From Ruoffia halotolerans (GTDB taxonomy: Bacteria; Bacillota; Bacilli; Lactobacillales; Aerococcaceae): a stretch of DNA of 64,000 nucleotides. The stretch covers positions 26,962 through 90,961 of the forward strand of contig NZ_JACAOA010000009.1 of assembly GCF_014049385.1 (NCBI RefSeq), given 5' to 3'. The notes below the pieces were generated by a model. It was not told the origin of the DNA. It saw nothing but the letters and a program-made list of their open reading frames with translations, and made no database searches. Each line of letters begins with the position of its first letter. The stretch's first letter is position 1. The translations under genes and the position numbers were made by a program. Below are positions 43,964 through 52,407 of the stretch, piece after piece.

Positions 43964-45343
43964 TTGAAAATTAAGCAACGAAGTAAAAAACAATTAAATA
44001 AAAATTTACGTTGGCACTCACTCGTTCTACTCGATAAAATTGAAAATCAAAATGAATTTTCAAATGTAGTGATAGATGAATTTTTACAAAATACACCTTT
44101 AGATGAAAGGGATAATCGATTAGTTGTCCAAATTGTATACGGAGTTATCCAAAACAAATTAACGATTGATTATTACTTGGCACCTTTTGTATCAGGTAAG
44201 CAACTTGATGACTGGGTTTCCACATTACTAAGACTTTCAGTCTATCAGTTAGTATTTTTAGATCGAATTCCGAGTCATGCAGTAGTTAATGAAGCCGTTC
44301 AAGTAGCTAAAGTGAATGGTCATGGGGGCGTAGGAAATTTTGTAAATGCAATCTTACGACGTTTTATTCGAACGGATCGCTTGGATATTGATGCGATTGA
44401 AGATTTCACTGAACGCCTAAGTGTGAAATACAGTATTAGTCCTTGGATTGTAGATTATTTTTTAAAACATCAAACGCATGAAGAAGTTGAGAACTTATTA
44501 GAAAGTTTACAAGAAGTTCCATTTATCTCTGCACGTGTTAATACAAGTAAGAAGTCTAGAAAAGAAGTTATGGAGTCCCTTTATAGCGAAGGTTATGATA
44601 CTGTAGAAAGTGATATATCACCCGTTGGTATTCGTTCAGTTAACGGTAATCTAATTCATTCAACTGCTTTTAAAGAAGGTTGGTTAACAATTCAAGATGA
44701 ATCATCGATGTTAGTAGCACCTTTAGGTCATATTAATGGCGATGAAGAAATTTTGGATGCCTGTTCTGCACCAGGTGGAAAAGCGACTCATATCGCGACA
44801 CTATTAGAAACAGGACATCTGACAGCCTTAGATTTGTCACAGCCAAAAATTAAGCGAGTCAATGAACATATGGAACGTTTAGGACTTTCGCAAAGAGTGA
44901 CATTAAATGTTGAAGATGCGTCAAAACATCAGCCAACAAACGGTCAATTATATGATAAAATTTATTTAGATGCACCTTGTTCTGGCTTAGGTTTAATGAG
45001 ACGTAAACCTGAGATTAAGTATGAGAAATCTTATGAAGATATACAAGAATTAGCACAAATACAAACTGAATTAATTAATCATGTTTCAACATTATTAAAA
45101 CCAGGCGGAGAAATAATATATAGTACATGTACAATGTCTTATGAGGAAAATGAAGAGATCGTTCAGTCATTTTTAAACGTTCACGATAATTTTGTACAAA
45201 GTCCAATTTCTGTTGAGAAAGATAATGTTAAATCAGATTTAATTACCGATGAAGGTAATATTCGAGTTTGGCCACAACAATACCATACGGACGGCTTTTT
45301 TATCTCACGTTTAGTTAAAAAAGATACAGAAGGTATTAAATAG
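43964..45343 (+). CDS. rsmB: 16S rRNA m5C967 methyltransferase RsmB
   Basis: SAM-dependent RNA cytosine-5 methyltransferase (Sun/Fmu), 459 residues. The N-terminal NusB-like domain covers about residues 18-160 (QIVYGVIQNKLTIDYYLAPF). The methyltransferase has LDACSAPGGKATHIATLL (SAM site), the catalytic pair YLDAPCSGLGLMRR and IIYSTCTMSYEENEEIV. The start is TTG 43964, an uncommon codon, with AGGAGG upstream at good spacing; no better ATG exists. It is tightly packed between fmt and stp. Confidence 0.94.
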   Translation: MKIKQRSKKQLNKNLRWHSLVLLDKIENQNEFSNVVIDEFLQNTPLDERDNRLVVQIVYGVIQNKLTIDYYLAPFVSGKQLDDWVSTLLRLSVYQLVFLDRIPSHAVVNEAVQVAKVNGHGGVGNFVNAILRRFIRTDRLDIDAIEDFTERLSVKYSISPWIVDYFLKHQTHEEVENLLESLQEVPFISARVNTSKKSRKEVMESLYSEGYDTVESDISPVGIRSVNGNLIHSTAFKEGWLTIQDESSMLVAPLGHINGDEEILDACSAPGGKATHIATLLETGHLTALDLSQPKIKRVNEHMERLGLSQRVTLNVEDASKHQPTNGQLYDKIYLDAPCSGLGLMRRKPEIKYEKSYEDIQELAQIQTELINHVSTLLKPGGEIIYSTCTMSYEENEEIVQSFLNVHDNFVQSPISVEKDNVKSDLITDEGNIRVWPQQYHTDGFFISRLVKKDTEGIK

Positions 45344-45368
45344 TACAATAAAAAACTGAGGTGAAACA

Positions 45369-46133
45369 ATGCAAATTTCGCTCCATTCAAGTGTAGGGAA
45401 ACAGCGTAAGTCAAATCAGGATTATGCTGATTATTTTAAATCAGACTTTAATCAATATCTATTTGTCTTATGCGATGGGGTCGGCGGTCACCAAGCTGGT
45501 GAAGTCGCGAGTGAACTTACGACGAAATATTTAGGGAAGCAATTTAAGCAGCTAACGAAAGAGTTAACGAAAGAAGATGCATCGCAATGGATTGGAAAAG
45601 TTATTGAAGATGTAAATACTTATCTATATGAAGAATCATTAAAAGAGAGACATCTTACAGGAATGGGAACGACGTTAGTCGTTTCATTAATTACAAAGGA
45701 ATTTGTCTTAATTGCGCATGTTGGGGATAGCCGCGCTTATGTATTCAACGAAGGTCAATTATTTCAAAAAACAGAAGACCATTCTTTAGTTAATGAATTA
45801 ATTAAATCAGGTGAAATTACTGAAGAAGAAGGGAATTTACATCCTCAACGAAACGTTGTTACACAATCAATTGGCGTGACACCCGATGTCGGCTATGAAT
45901 TGTTGGAGTTACCAATTAATGAAGTCGAACATTTAATGCTTTGTTCTGATGGACTAACAAATATGGTGAGTCATGAAAAGATTGTTGATTTCTTCCAACA
46001 AACGGAAGATTTTGATCATTTAGCCGTATCTTTAGTTGATGCAGCAAATGAAGCTGGTGGACGAGACAATATTACGATTATTGTTGTTGGAAACATCCAT
46101 TCTTTAATCTTAGAGGATGGTGAAACGACATGA
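45369..46133 (+). CDS. stp: PP2C-type Ser/Thr phosphatase (Stp/PrpC)
   Basis: Metal-dependent phosphatase that reverses PrkC phosphorylation, 254 residues. The motifs are SSVGKQRKSNQDYADYF, LFVLCDGVGGHQAGEVAS (Asp36), HVGDSRAYVFNEG, MLCSDGLTNMV and GGRDNITIIVV, supplying the metal-binding aspartates. It overlaps prkC by 4 bp (ATGA), so the phosphatase and kinase are made together. Likely targets include IreB (5808) and cell-wall proteins. Confidence 0.95.
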   Translation: MQISLHSSVGKQRKSNQDYADYFKSDFNQYLFVLCDGVGGHQAGEVASELTTKYLGKQFKQLTKELTKEDASQWIGKVIEDVNTYLYEESLKERHLTGMGTTLVVSLITKEFVLIAHVGDSRAYVFNEGQLFQKTEDHSLVNELIKSGEITEEEGNLHPQRNVVTQSIGVTPDVGYELLELPINEVEHLMLCSDGLTNMVSHEKIVDFFQQTEDFDHLAVSLVDAANEAGGRDNITIIVVGNIHSLILEDGETT

Positions 46134-48118
46134 TAGATATTAACTCTAAACTATCTGGACGCTACATTATTAACCAGCTTATTGGCTCTGGTGGTATGGC
46201 AAATGTTTATTTAGCCAGAGATTTGATATTAGATCGTGATGTTGCGGTTAAAGTATTACGTTTTGACTTCCAAGATAATCAAGATGCAATCCGCCGTTTC
46301 CAACGGGAAGCCATGGCGGCGAGTCAACTCTTGCATCATAATGTGGTGGAAGTTTATGATGTTGATGAAGAAGATGGTCAGCAATATATAGTGATGGAAT
46401 ATGTTAAGGGGAATGATTTAAAGACATTTATCCGTGAGAAATCACCTGTATCTTTAGAATTAGCCGTTAATATTATGTCCCAAATACTATCAGCCATTGA
46501 TGTCGCACATAGACATAACATTATTCACCGTGATATTAAGCCACAAAACATACTAATTACTGAGAACAATGAAGTGAAGATTACTGACTTTGGTATCGCA
46601 GTCGTCCTATCGGATACATCTTTAACACAAACTAATACATTGCTTGGTTCTGTACATTATTTATCACCAGAACAAGCGCGTGGTGGAAGTGCAACGGTTA
46701 AATCGGATATCTATGCTTTAGGTGTGGTTCTTTACGAATTAATTACTGGAGAAGTTCCCTATGATGGTGAATCAGCTGTTTCAGTTGCTTTAAAGCATTT
46801 CCAAGAAGAATTTCCTCGTGTGAAAGAACATTTAGATTATGTCCCACAAAGTTTAGAAAATGTGGTCATACGAGCAACAGCTAAATCATTAGAGCACCGC
46901 TACAGTTCTGTTCAAGAAATGTTAAATGATTTAAGTACGAGTCTAAGTGTGAATCGAATGAACGAAAAACGCTTCGATCCAGAAACTGATATCGAAGATA
47001 CGTTGATTATGACGCCGATTAAACCAATTAGTACGGCAAGTCAAACGTTATCAAGTGTAGAAGTTAAAGAAGATCTTCTAGAAGAAGAGGAAATCCCTCA
47101 ATATGATGAATTACCTCCGATTTCAAGACCGAAACGACTTCGTAAGCTATTAATACAAGTATCAGTTGTATTATTAGTTATCTTATTGGCTGTCGGTGCG
47201 TATGCTTTATATAATCAAACGATTAGATATGTAACCGTCCCTAATGTTGAGAACTTATCTCAAGCAGAAGCGATTGCATTACTTGAAGAAGAGAATATTT
47301 CAGTTGGTAATGTGATTAATAATTGGCACGACACAGTCGTTCAAGGGAACGTTATCGAAACGGATCCAGAGATGGGCGAGCGGATTGAAAGAGACTCATC
47401 AGTAAACCTAGTCGTGAGTAGTGGGGAAGAACAAGTTCAAATCGGCGATTATGTGGGACAAAGCTATGAACCAATTCGTCAAATGCTAATTGAAGCGGGC
47501 TTCATCGTTGAACGTCAAGACCTATTTATTAATGATGCGTCACAGACTGGAACGATTATGGCACAAAGTTTAGAGCCCGGAACACGTGTTGTACCTGGTG
47601 AAACCCCCATCACAATGACGGTGGGTAGTTATTCAGAATCTAGTACGATGCAAGATTTCTATAATTTATCACTTGATATGGTCCAATCATTTGCGGATGG
47701 TTATGGATTACTCTTAGATGTAGGTTATGAGTACAGCGAGTTTATCCCAGATGGACAAGTTATTAGTCAGTCTCCAGAAAGTGGAACGTCATTATACCCT
47801 GGAGATACGATTTCAGTGGTTGTTTCAATGGGACCTGAAGAAGAAGAAATCAATTCTGCTTTAACTCCTGTATATATTGAGTACTTACCAATGTATGAAG
47901 ATAATGATGAAGATCAAGAAAATCCATTACCAAATACAATTCAAGTTTTTATCGGTGATGAGTATAATAATATTACTGAAGTCGCTGAAGAATTTGAAAT
48001 TACAGAGTCACAATTAATTGAATTAACTTTATATATATCGTCAAATGGTACGGGGCAATATCGTATATTGCGAGATGGTGAAGTTTATGAAGAAAGTAAT
48101 AATGTAATACCACAGTAA
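46130..48118 (+). CDS. prkC: PASTA-domain Ser/Thr protein kinase (PrkC/Stk/IreK type)
   Basis: Membrane kinase sensing muropeptides or lipid II, 662 residues. The kinase domain (about 1-275) has the glycine loop LIGSGGMANVYLA, Lys41 in VAVKVL, IHRDIKPQNILI (catalytic Asp135) and DFGIAVV. A juxtamembrane linker is followed by a membrane helix at about 340-360. Three PASTA repeats follow, each ending in the expected S/T-G type turn (for example SGTSLYPGDTISVVVS). After them is an acidic segment (MYEDNDEDQEN) and a C-terminal domain of about 80 residues without a recognised match. A terminator follows. Confidence 0.96.
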   Translation: MIDINSKLSGRYIINQLIGSGGMANVYLARDLILDRDVAVKVLRFDFQDNQDAIRRFQREAMAASQLLHHNVVEVYDVDEEDGQQYIVMEYVKGNDLKTFIREKSPVSLELAVNIMSQILSAIDVAHRHNIIHRDIKPQNILITENNEVKITDFGIAVVLSDTSLTQTNTLLGSVHYLSPEQARGGSATVKSDIYALGVVLYELITGEVPYDGESAVSVALKHFQEEFPRVKEHLDYVPQSLENVVIRATAKSLEHRYSSVQEMLNDLSTSLSVNRMNEKRFDPETDIEDTLIMTPIKPISTASQTLSSVEVKEDLLEEEEIPQYDELPPISRPKRLRKLLIQVSVVLLVILLAVGAYALYNQTIRYVTVPNVENLSQAEAIALLEEENISVGNVINNWHDTVVQGNVIETDPEMGERIERDSSVNLVVSSGEEQVQIGDYVGQSYEPIRQMLIEAGFIVERQDLFINDASQTGTIMAQSLEPGTRVVPGETPITMTVGSYSESSTMQDFYNLSLDMVQSFADGYGLLLDVGYEYSEFIPDGQVISQSPESGTSLYPGDTISVVVSMGPEEEEINSALTPVYIEYLPMYEDNDEDQENPLPNTIQVFIGDEYNNITEVAEEFEITESQLIELTLYISSNGTGQYRILRDGEVYEESNNVIPQ

Positions 48119-48125
48119 CTGTTTC

Positions 48126-48167
48126 AAGGTTAAATCTTTCGTATTGGAGGATTTAACCTTTTTTTAA
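48126..48167 (+). terminator. Terminator after prkC
   Basis: AAGGTTAAATC (48126-48136) pairs with GATTTAACCTT (48150-48160), then T7. Confidence 0.88.
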
Positions 48168-48179
48168 AAGGAGGGTTTT

Positions 48180-49100
48180 ATGCAAAAGAAAAAAGGTGTC
48201 ATTTATCAATCAATTAGTGGATTTTATTACGTGTGGTCAGAGAATCAAAGTTTTGCCACAAAACCTAAAGGATTATTCCGACACACAAATGAAAAACCAT
48301 TAGTAGGTGACGAAGTTGTCATTGAAGTTGATGAACAAGATAGTCAGTCAGAGAGTCGTCTCATTGAGATATTACCAAGAGAAAATGAGTTAGTTCGACC
48401 TAGTATTTCAAATGTTGATTATTCAATGATTGTGACGTCATTAGTTGAACCAGATTTCTCATATAATTTATTAGATTACTTTTTAGTTTCTATCGAATCG
48501 AATCATATCGAACCAATTATCTTATTATCAAAGTATGATTTATTAGTCGAAGCCGTTGGTCAAAAAGCAGCTGACCGAAAAGTTGAAGAGATTAATCGAG
48601 TTTACGCACCAGCTGGCTATACAGTTGTGACTTTAAATAATAATGAATCAGATATTGATAAGATTAAACAGTTGATAGATACAGGCTTATACGTCATAAT
48701 GGGACAATCAGGAGTTGGAAAGTCAACTCTATTAAACTTATTATTACCTGAAGCGAATATTGAAACAGGGATTATTAGTGAAGCTTTAAACCGAGGGAAA
48801 CATACAACTAGAGAAGTTACTTTATATCCATTTAACGATGGATTTTTAGCTGACACACCAGGCTTTAGCGCGATTGACTTTCCAGATATCGAAAAAGCTG
48901 ATTTAAGATTTTATTTCCCAGAGATTGCTAGAGCGGGAGAATTGTGTAAGTTCCGGTCATGCTTGCATTTAAATGAACCGGGTTGTAATGTTAAAAGCGA
49001 AGTTGAAACGGGTGACATAGCTCAAAGTCGCTATAATAATTATGAACAAATTATGGAACGCATTGAGCAAAGAAAACCTGTTTATAAAAAGAAAAAATAG
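48180..49100 (+). CDS. rsgA: Ribosome small-subunit-dependent GTPase RsgA (CpgA)
   Basis: Circularly permuted GTPase that assists late 30S assembly, 306 residues. An OB-fold N-terminus is followed by SKYD (117-120, G4), then the P-loop GQSGVGKST (175-183) and FLADTPGFSA (G3), the permuted order G4-G1-G3. The zinc domain has CKFRSCLHLNEPGCNVK. AAAAGGAGGG precedes the ATG. The Bacillus homologue CpgA is a PrkC substrate, and here too it follows prkC. Confidence 0.96.
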   Translation: MQKKKGVIYQSISGFYYVWSENQSFATKPKGLFRHTNEKPLVGDEVVIEVDEQDSQSESRLIEILPRENELVRPSISNVDYSMIVTSLVEPDFSYNLLDYFLVSIESNHIEPIILLSKYDLLVEAVGQKAADRKVEEINRVYAPAGYTVVTLNNNESDIDKIKQLIDTGLYVIMGQSGVGKSTLLNLLLPEANIETGIISEALNRGKHTTREVTLYPFNDGFLADTPGFSAIDFPDIEKADLRFYFPEIARAGELCKFRSCLHLNEPGCNVKSEVETGDIAQSRYNNYEQIMERIEQRKPVYKKKK

Positions 49101-49114
49101 TAGGGGGATTATTT

Positions 49115-49756
49115 ATGAAAGTTGCACCATCAATTTTAAGTGCAGATTTTAGTAAATTAGGCGACGATTTGGTAGATATCGTATCAAATGGCGCTGATTA
49201 TATTCATATCGATATGATGGATGGAAATTATGTACCAAACTTATCTTTTGGTCCGATGGTTATGAAGTCTATTCGACATCTAACAGATAAAACATTTGAT
49301 TGTCATTTAATGATCGAAGAACCTGAACGCTATATTAAACTTGTTGCTGAATCAGGCGCAGATATTATTTCTGTTCATGTTGAAGCAACGAAACATATTC
49401 ACCGTGTAATCCAACAAATCAAACAAACTGGCACGAAAGCGGGTGTCGTAATTAATCCAGGTACGCCGGTTGAAGTAATCGAAGCAGTATTGGCAGATGT
49501 CGATCTAGTTTTAGTTATGACAGTGAATCCAGGTTTTGGTGGACAAACATTTATTCCATCGAGCTTGAATAAAATCAAGCAACTAAAAGCACTCCGTGAA
49601 GAAAATAACTACAATTATGAGATTGAAGTGGATGGCGGTATTAATGAGGACACAAGTAAGAAATGCTTAGAAGCAGGAGCAGATGTATTAGTGGCAGGTT
49701 CTTACATATTTAGTCACAATAATCGCAAAGAAGCAATCGATTCATTAAGAAACTAA
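49115..49756 (+). CDS. rpe: Ribulose-phosphate 3-epimerase
   Basis: Interconverts ribulose-5-phosphate and xylulose-5-phosphate in the pentose phosphate pathway. 213 residues, a TIM barrel. The motifs are KVAPSILSADFSKLGDD, HIDMMDGNYVPNLSFGP, FDCHLMIEEPERYI, MTVNPGFGGQ and IEVDGGIN, supplying the metal-binding His and Asp residues. It lies 14 bp after rsgA and 6 bp before thiN, as in the Bacillus cpgA-rpe-yloS order. Confidence 0.97.
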   Translation: MKVAPSILSADFSKLGDDLVDIVSNGADYIHIDMMDGNYVPNLSFGPMVMKSIRHLTDKTFDCHLMIEEPERYIKLVAESGADIISVHVEATKHIHRVIQQIKQTGTKAGVVINPGTPVEVIEAVLADVDLVLVMTVNPGFGGQTFIPSSLNKIKQLKALREENNYNYEIEVDGGINEDTSKKCLEAGADVLVAGSYIFSHNNRKEAIDSLRN

Positions 49757-49762
49757 GGTGTT

Positions 49763-50455
49763 ATGATGCAAAGTAAAGAAAAAGAATATGTAGTGGTCTG
49801 TGGCGGTGCTGTAAAACCAGCAGTCTCAGAAATACCTAAATATGTTCAAAATCATAAAACATATTATATTGGTGTGGATGGTGGAAGTTTAAAACTTATA
49901 AAAGCTGGCTATCACTTGGATTATGCTGTCGGTGATTTTGATTCAGTGACAGAAGAAGAATTCCAATTAATTAAAGAGAATGCGACTCATATAATCAAAC
50001 ATCCAGCTCAAAAAGATGATACAGATATGGAATTAGCTTTAGAAATCGTCCAAGAGGAGTTTCCAGATTTAGAATGTTTTATTCTAGGCGGTATCGGAGA
50101 GAAGAAAGGGCGCTTGGATCACATGCTAGCGAATATTTGGATGGTTTATCAACCGAGATTTAAACAAAGTGTTGGAAGAATAAAGTTTATTGAAAAGAAT
50201 CATGTCTTTCAATTTTTCTTCCCTGGAGAATATGAGATTAGTGCTGAAAAGATGTTACCAGATTACTTATCCATCATCACTTTAACAGCTGTAGAGCAGT
50301 TAAGTATCCAAAATGCTGTATATAATCTTGGAACTACTGATATAGGCTATCCACGTGCACTCATAAGTAATGAGTTTATCGATAAAAACCATCCGGTGAA
50401 ACTATCATTCAAGCAAGGACTCGTTCTAGTTCTTAGAGTGAATGAAAGAAAGTAG
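49763..50455 (+). CDS. thiN: Thiamine pyrophosphokinase
   Basis: Converts thiamine to thiamine diphosphate, 230 residues. The catalytic-domain signatures are IGVDGGSLKLIKAG, YAVGDFDSVTEEEF, HPAQKDDTDMELALE and LGGIGEKKGRLDHMLAN. The C-terminal beta-sandwich that binds thiamine follows. AAGGTG precedes the tandem ATGs (49763, 49766). It might use thiamine brought in by the ThiT-like protein at 37339. Confidence 0.93.
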   Translation: MMQSKEKEYVVVCGGAVKPAVSEIPKYVQNHKTYYIGVDGGSLKLIKAGYHLDYAVGDFDSVTEEEFQLIKENATHIIKHPAQKDDTDMELALEIVQEEFPDLECFILGGIGEKKGRLDHMLANIWMVYQPRFKQSVGRIKFIEKNHVFQFFFPGEYEISAEKMLPDYLSIITLTAVEQLSIQNAVYNLGTTDIGYPRALISNEFIDKNHPVKLSFKQGLVLVLRVNERK

Positions 50456-50465
50456 GAGGAATAAT

Positions 50466-51422
50466 ATGTCAAAACCAATCATTGCAGTTTATGCCATTAC
50501 AAAAGATTGGCAATTAGAAGAAATCAAAGCAACAGCTAGAGACTATGATGTAAGAGTTAAAGATGAAATTAGACCCGAAGACTTAAAAAATATTGAGATT
50601 GTCTATGGTTGGGGATCTGAATTAAGTGAAAACATAGCAGATTTAAAACAACTAAAATGGATTCAAAAAGATACCGCAGGTCTTGACGCAATTCCAGAAA
50701 GTCTCAGAAAAGATAAAGATATTTTACTTTCAAACATGAGTGGTGTCCATGCTGTTCCAATTACTGAGAATATATTTGGTTATATTTTAGGAGTTGCTAG
50801 AGGGATAATTCCAGCGATGACAAGTCAATTGGAAAGTAAATGGGATAAAAGCATTGCTTCAAATATGTTCTCTTTAAAAGACAAGAAGGTATTAGTTTAT
50901 GGAACAGGCTCAATTGGGCAAGAGATTGCTCGAACAGCTAAGTTTTTTGAAATGACAACATATGGCGTTAATTCGAATGGCCGTTCAATCCAAACCTTTG
51001 ACCATACATACACGATGGAAAGCAGCCAAAAAATCCTTTCAGATATGGACTTTGTTATTAATGCATTGCCTTTAACAGATGAAAGTGAATTATTCTTTGA
51101 TAAACAAATCTTTGCTAATATGAATGATTCTGCTTACTTCTTGAATATCGGTCGAGGTGAATCAGTGAAAGATGAGCATCTGATTGAAGAATTGGAAGCA
51201 GGGACTTTAGCGGGAGCTTACTTAGACGTCACTTCGCCGGAACCACTTCCAGAATCATCTAAATTATGGCAAACACAAAACTTAGTTATTACGCCACATA
51301 TCTCTGGCAATGTTGAACATTTCAGAGATACGATTTATCCGATCTTTAAAGAAAATCTTGATAGTTATTTATCTAACGGAACACTGGCTAAGAATGAGTA
51401 CAACAAGAAAAAAGGTTATTAA
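50466..51422 (+). CDS. D-2-hydroxyacid dehydrogenase family protein
   Basis: NAD(P)-dependent dehydrogenase, 318 residues. The nucleotide motif is VLVYGTGSIGQEIA. Active-site regions are LNIGRGESVKDEHLIEEL (Arg in the GRG context), an Asp/Glu acid in YLDVTSPEPLP, and the TPHISGN histidine. The first third matches the substrate-binding half. Substrate unknown; the family reduces 2-keto acids such as pyruvate, hydroxypyruvate or branched-chain keto acids. ATG 50466 follows TAGGAGGA, 10 bp after thiN. This gene is not part of the usual Bacillus cluster order at this place. Confidence 0.88.
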   Translation: MSKPIIAVYAITKDWQLEEIKATARDYDVRVKDEIRPEDLKNIEIVYGWGSELSENIADLKQLKWIQKDTAGLDAIPESLRKDKDILLSNMSGVHAVPITENIFGYILGVARGIIPAMTSQLESKWDKSIASNMFSLKDKKVLVYGTGSIGQEIARTAKFFEMTTYGVNSNGRSIQTFDHTYTMESSQKILSDMDFVINALPLTDESELFFDKQIFANMNDSAYFLNIGRGESVKDEHLIEELEAGTLAGAYLDVTSPEPLPESSKLWQTQNLVITPHISGNVEHFRDTIYPIFKENLDSYLSNGTLAKNEYNKKKGY

Positions 51423-51538
51423 TTCATACAGCATAAAAATAGGGTACAATCCAAAAACTACCTTGACTTATAACCTTGGATAGACTAATATTACTTCTTG
51501 GAAACAAAACCGCTTTATAAATAGAAAATATTGAAAAA

Positions 51539-51571
51539 ATTCTTGCACAAGAATGAAAAATATGATAAATT
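51539..51571 (+). promoter_or_regulatory. rpmB promoter with inverted repeat over the -35
   Basis: TTGCAC (51543-51548), a 17-bp spacer and TAAATT (51566-51571) preceded by TGA. ATTCTTG-CA-CAAGAAT (51539-51554), a 7-bp inverted repeat, overlaps the -35 and could be an operator. Confidence 0.6.
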
Positions 51572-51626
51572 ATTACGGTATGAAAAAGCAGAGACAAAGC
51601 TCCTGCAAGAAATGGAGGAAATACTA

Positions 51627-51815
51627 ATGGCTAAAGAATGTTACTTTACAGGACGTAAAGCTAGATCTGGTAACACTCGTTCTCATGCATTGAACGCAAA
51701 CAAACGTACTTTTGGTGCTAACTTACAAAAAGTTCGCATTATGGTAGACGGCGAGCCTAAGAAAGTTTGGGTTTCTGCACGTGCATTAAAATCAGGTAAA
51801 GTTGAACGTGTTTAA
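51627..51815 (+). CDS. rpmB: 50S ribosomal protein L28
   Basis: 62 residues: [20 protein letters not shown], then [20 protein letters not shown] and [17 protein letters not shown] 51627 follows TGGAGGA. The longer reading from 51531 runs through the promoter and is not coding. Only one cysteine remains, so this is the form without the zinc-binding cysteine set. It has its own promoter and terminator, within the conserved order rpmB-asp23-fakA. Confidence 0.97.
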   Translation: MAKECYFTGRKARSGNTRSHALNANKRTFGANLQKVRIMVDGEPKKVWVSARALKSGKVERV

Positions 51816-51835
51816 TCTCGTTATATTATTTAAAT

Positions 51836-51870
51836 AAGCTAATTTGCTTTGAGCAAGTTAGCTTTTTTAT
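51836..51870 (+). terminator. Terminator after rpmB
   Basis: AAGCTAATTTGC (51836-51847) pairs with GCAAGTTAGCTT (51853-51864), then TTTT. Confidence 0.88.
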
Positions 51871-51975
51871 TTGTAATCGAACATAAACTTGAACAAATTT
51901 TTATATGATACAATTCCCTTTGTCAAACCGTTGTAGTTTGGTAATATCAATTTAAGTGAATAATAACGATGTTTA

Positions 51976-51984
51976 TGATAGAAT
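51976..51984 (+). promoter_or_regulatory. Extended -10 promoter of asp23-fakA
   Basis: TGATAGAAT (TGn plus TAGAAT), 32 bp ahead of the ATG. The -35 is poor. Confidence 0.5.
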
Positions 51985-52015
51985 AACTAAGATATAAACA
52001 ATAGGAGGAGATTGT

Positions 52016-52372
52016 ATGGCAATAAATATTCCAACCCCAAATGGACAAATCACATTAAGTAATGAAGTTATCGCAACAGTTGTAGGTGCAGCGGTTACTG
52101 ATAACTACGGTGTCGTAGGGATGGTAAGTAAAAGTTTCTTTCGTGATAATATAATAGAAATTTTACGTAGAGAGAATTTTGCCAAAGGTGTAGTTCTTTC
52201 CCAAAACGGTAACAAAGTGGCGGTGGATGTATATATTCTTGTATCTTATGGAACAAAAATATCTGTCATCTGTCAAAATATTCAAGAAACAGTAAAATAT
52301 AATGTCGAACGTTTACTAGGATTCACACTAGATTTTGTAAATGTTCACGTTCAAGGAGTAAAAGTTGACTAA
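52016..52372 (+). CDS. Asp23/Gls24 family envelope stress protein (YloU)
   Basis: 118 residues of the Asp23 family. The N-terminal NGQITLSNEVIATVVGAAVT and YGVVGMVSK, and the later VSYGTKISVICQNIQETVKY are family hallmarks. Family members sit under the membrane and respond to alkaline or cell-wall stress; the exact function of the YloU branch is unknown. TAGGAGGAG precedes the ATG. The next gene, fakA, begins 35 bp later, as in many Firmicutes. Confidence 0.93.
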   Translation: MAINIPTPNGQITLSNEVIATVVGAAVTDNYGVVGMVSKSFFRDNIIEILRRENFAKGVVLSQNGNKVAVDVYILVSYGTKISVICQNIQETVKYNVERLLGFTLDFVNVHVQGVKVD

Positions 52373-52407
52373 ATTCTAAAGTCAATGAGTTATAAGGAGG
52401 ACGAAAG

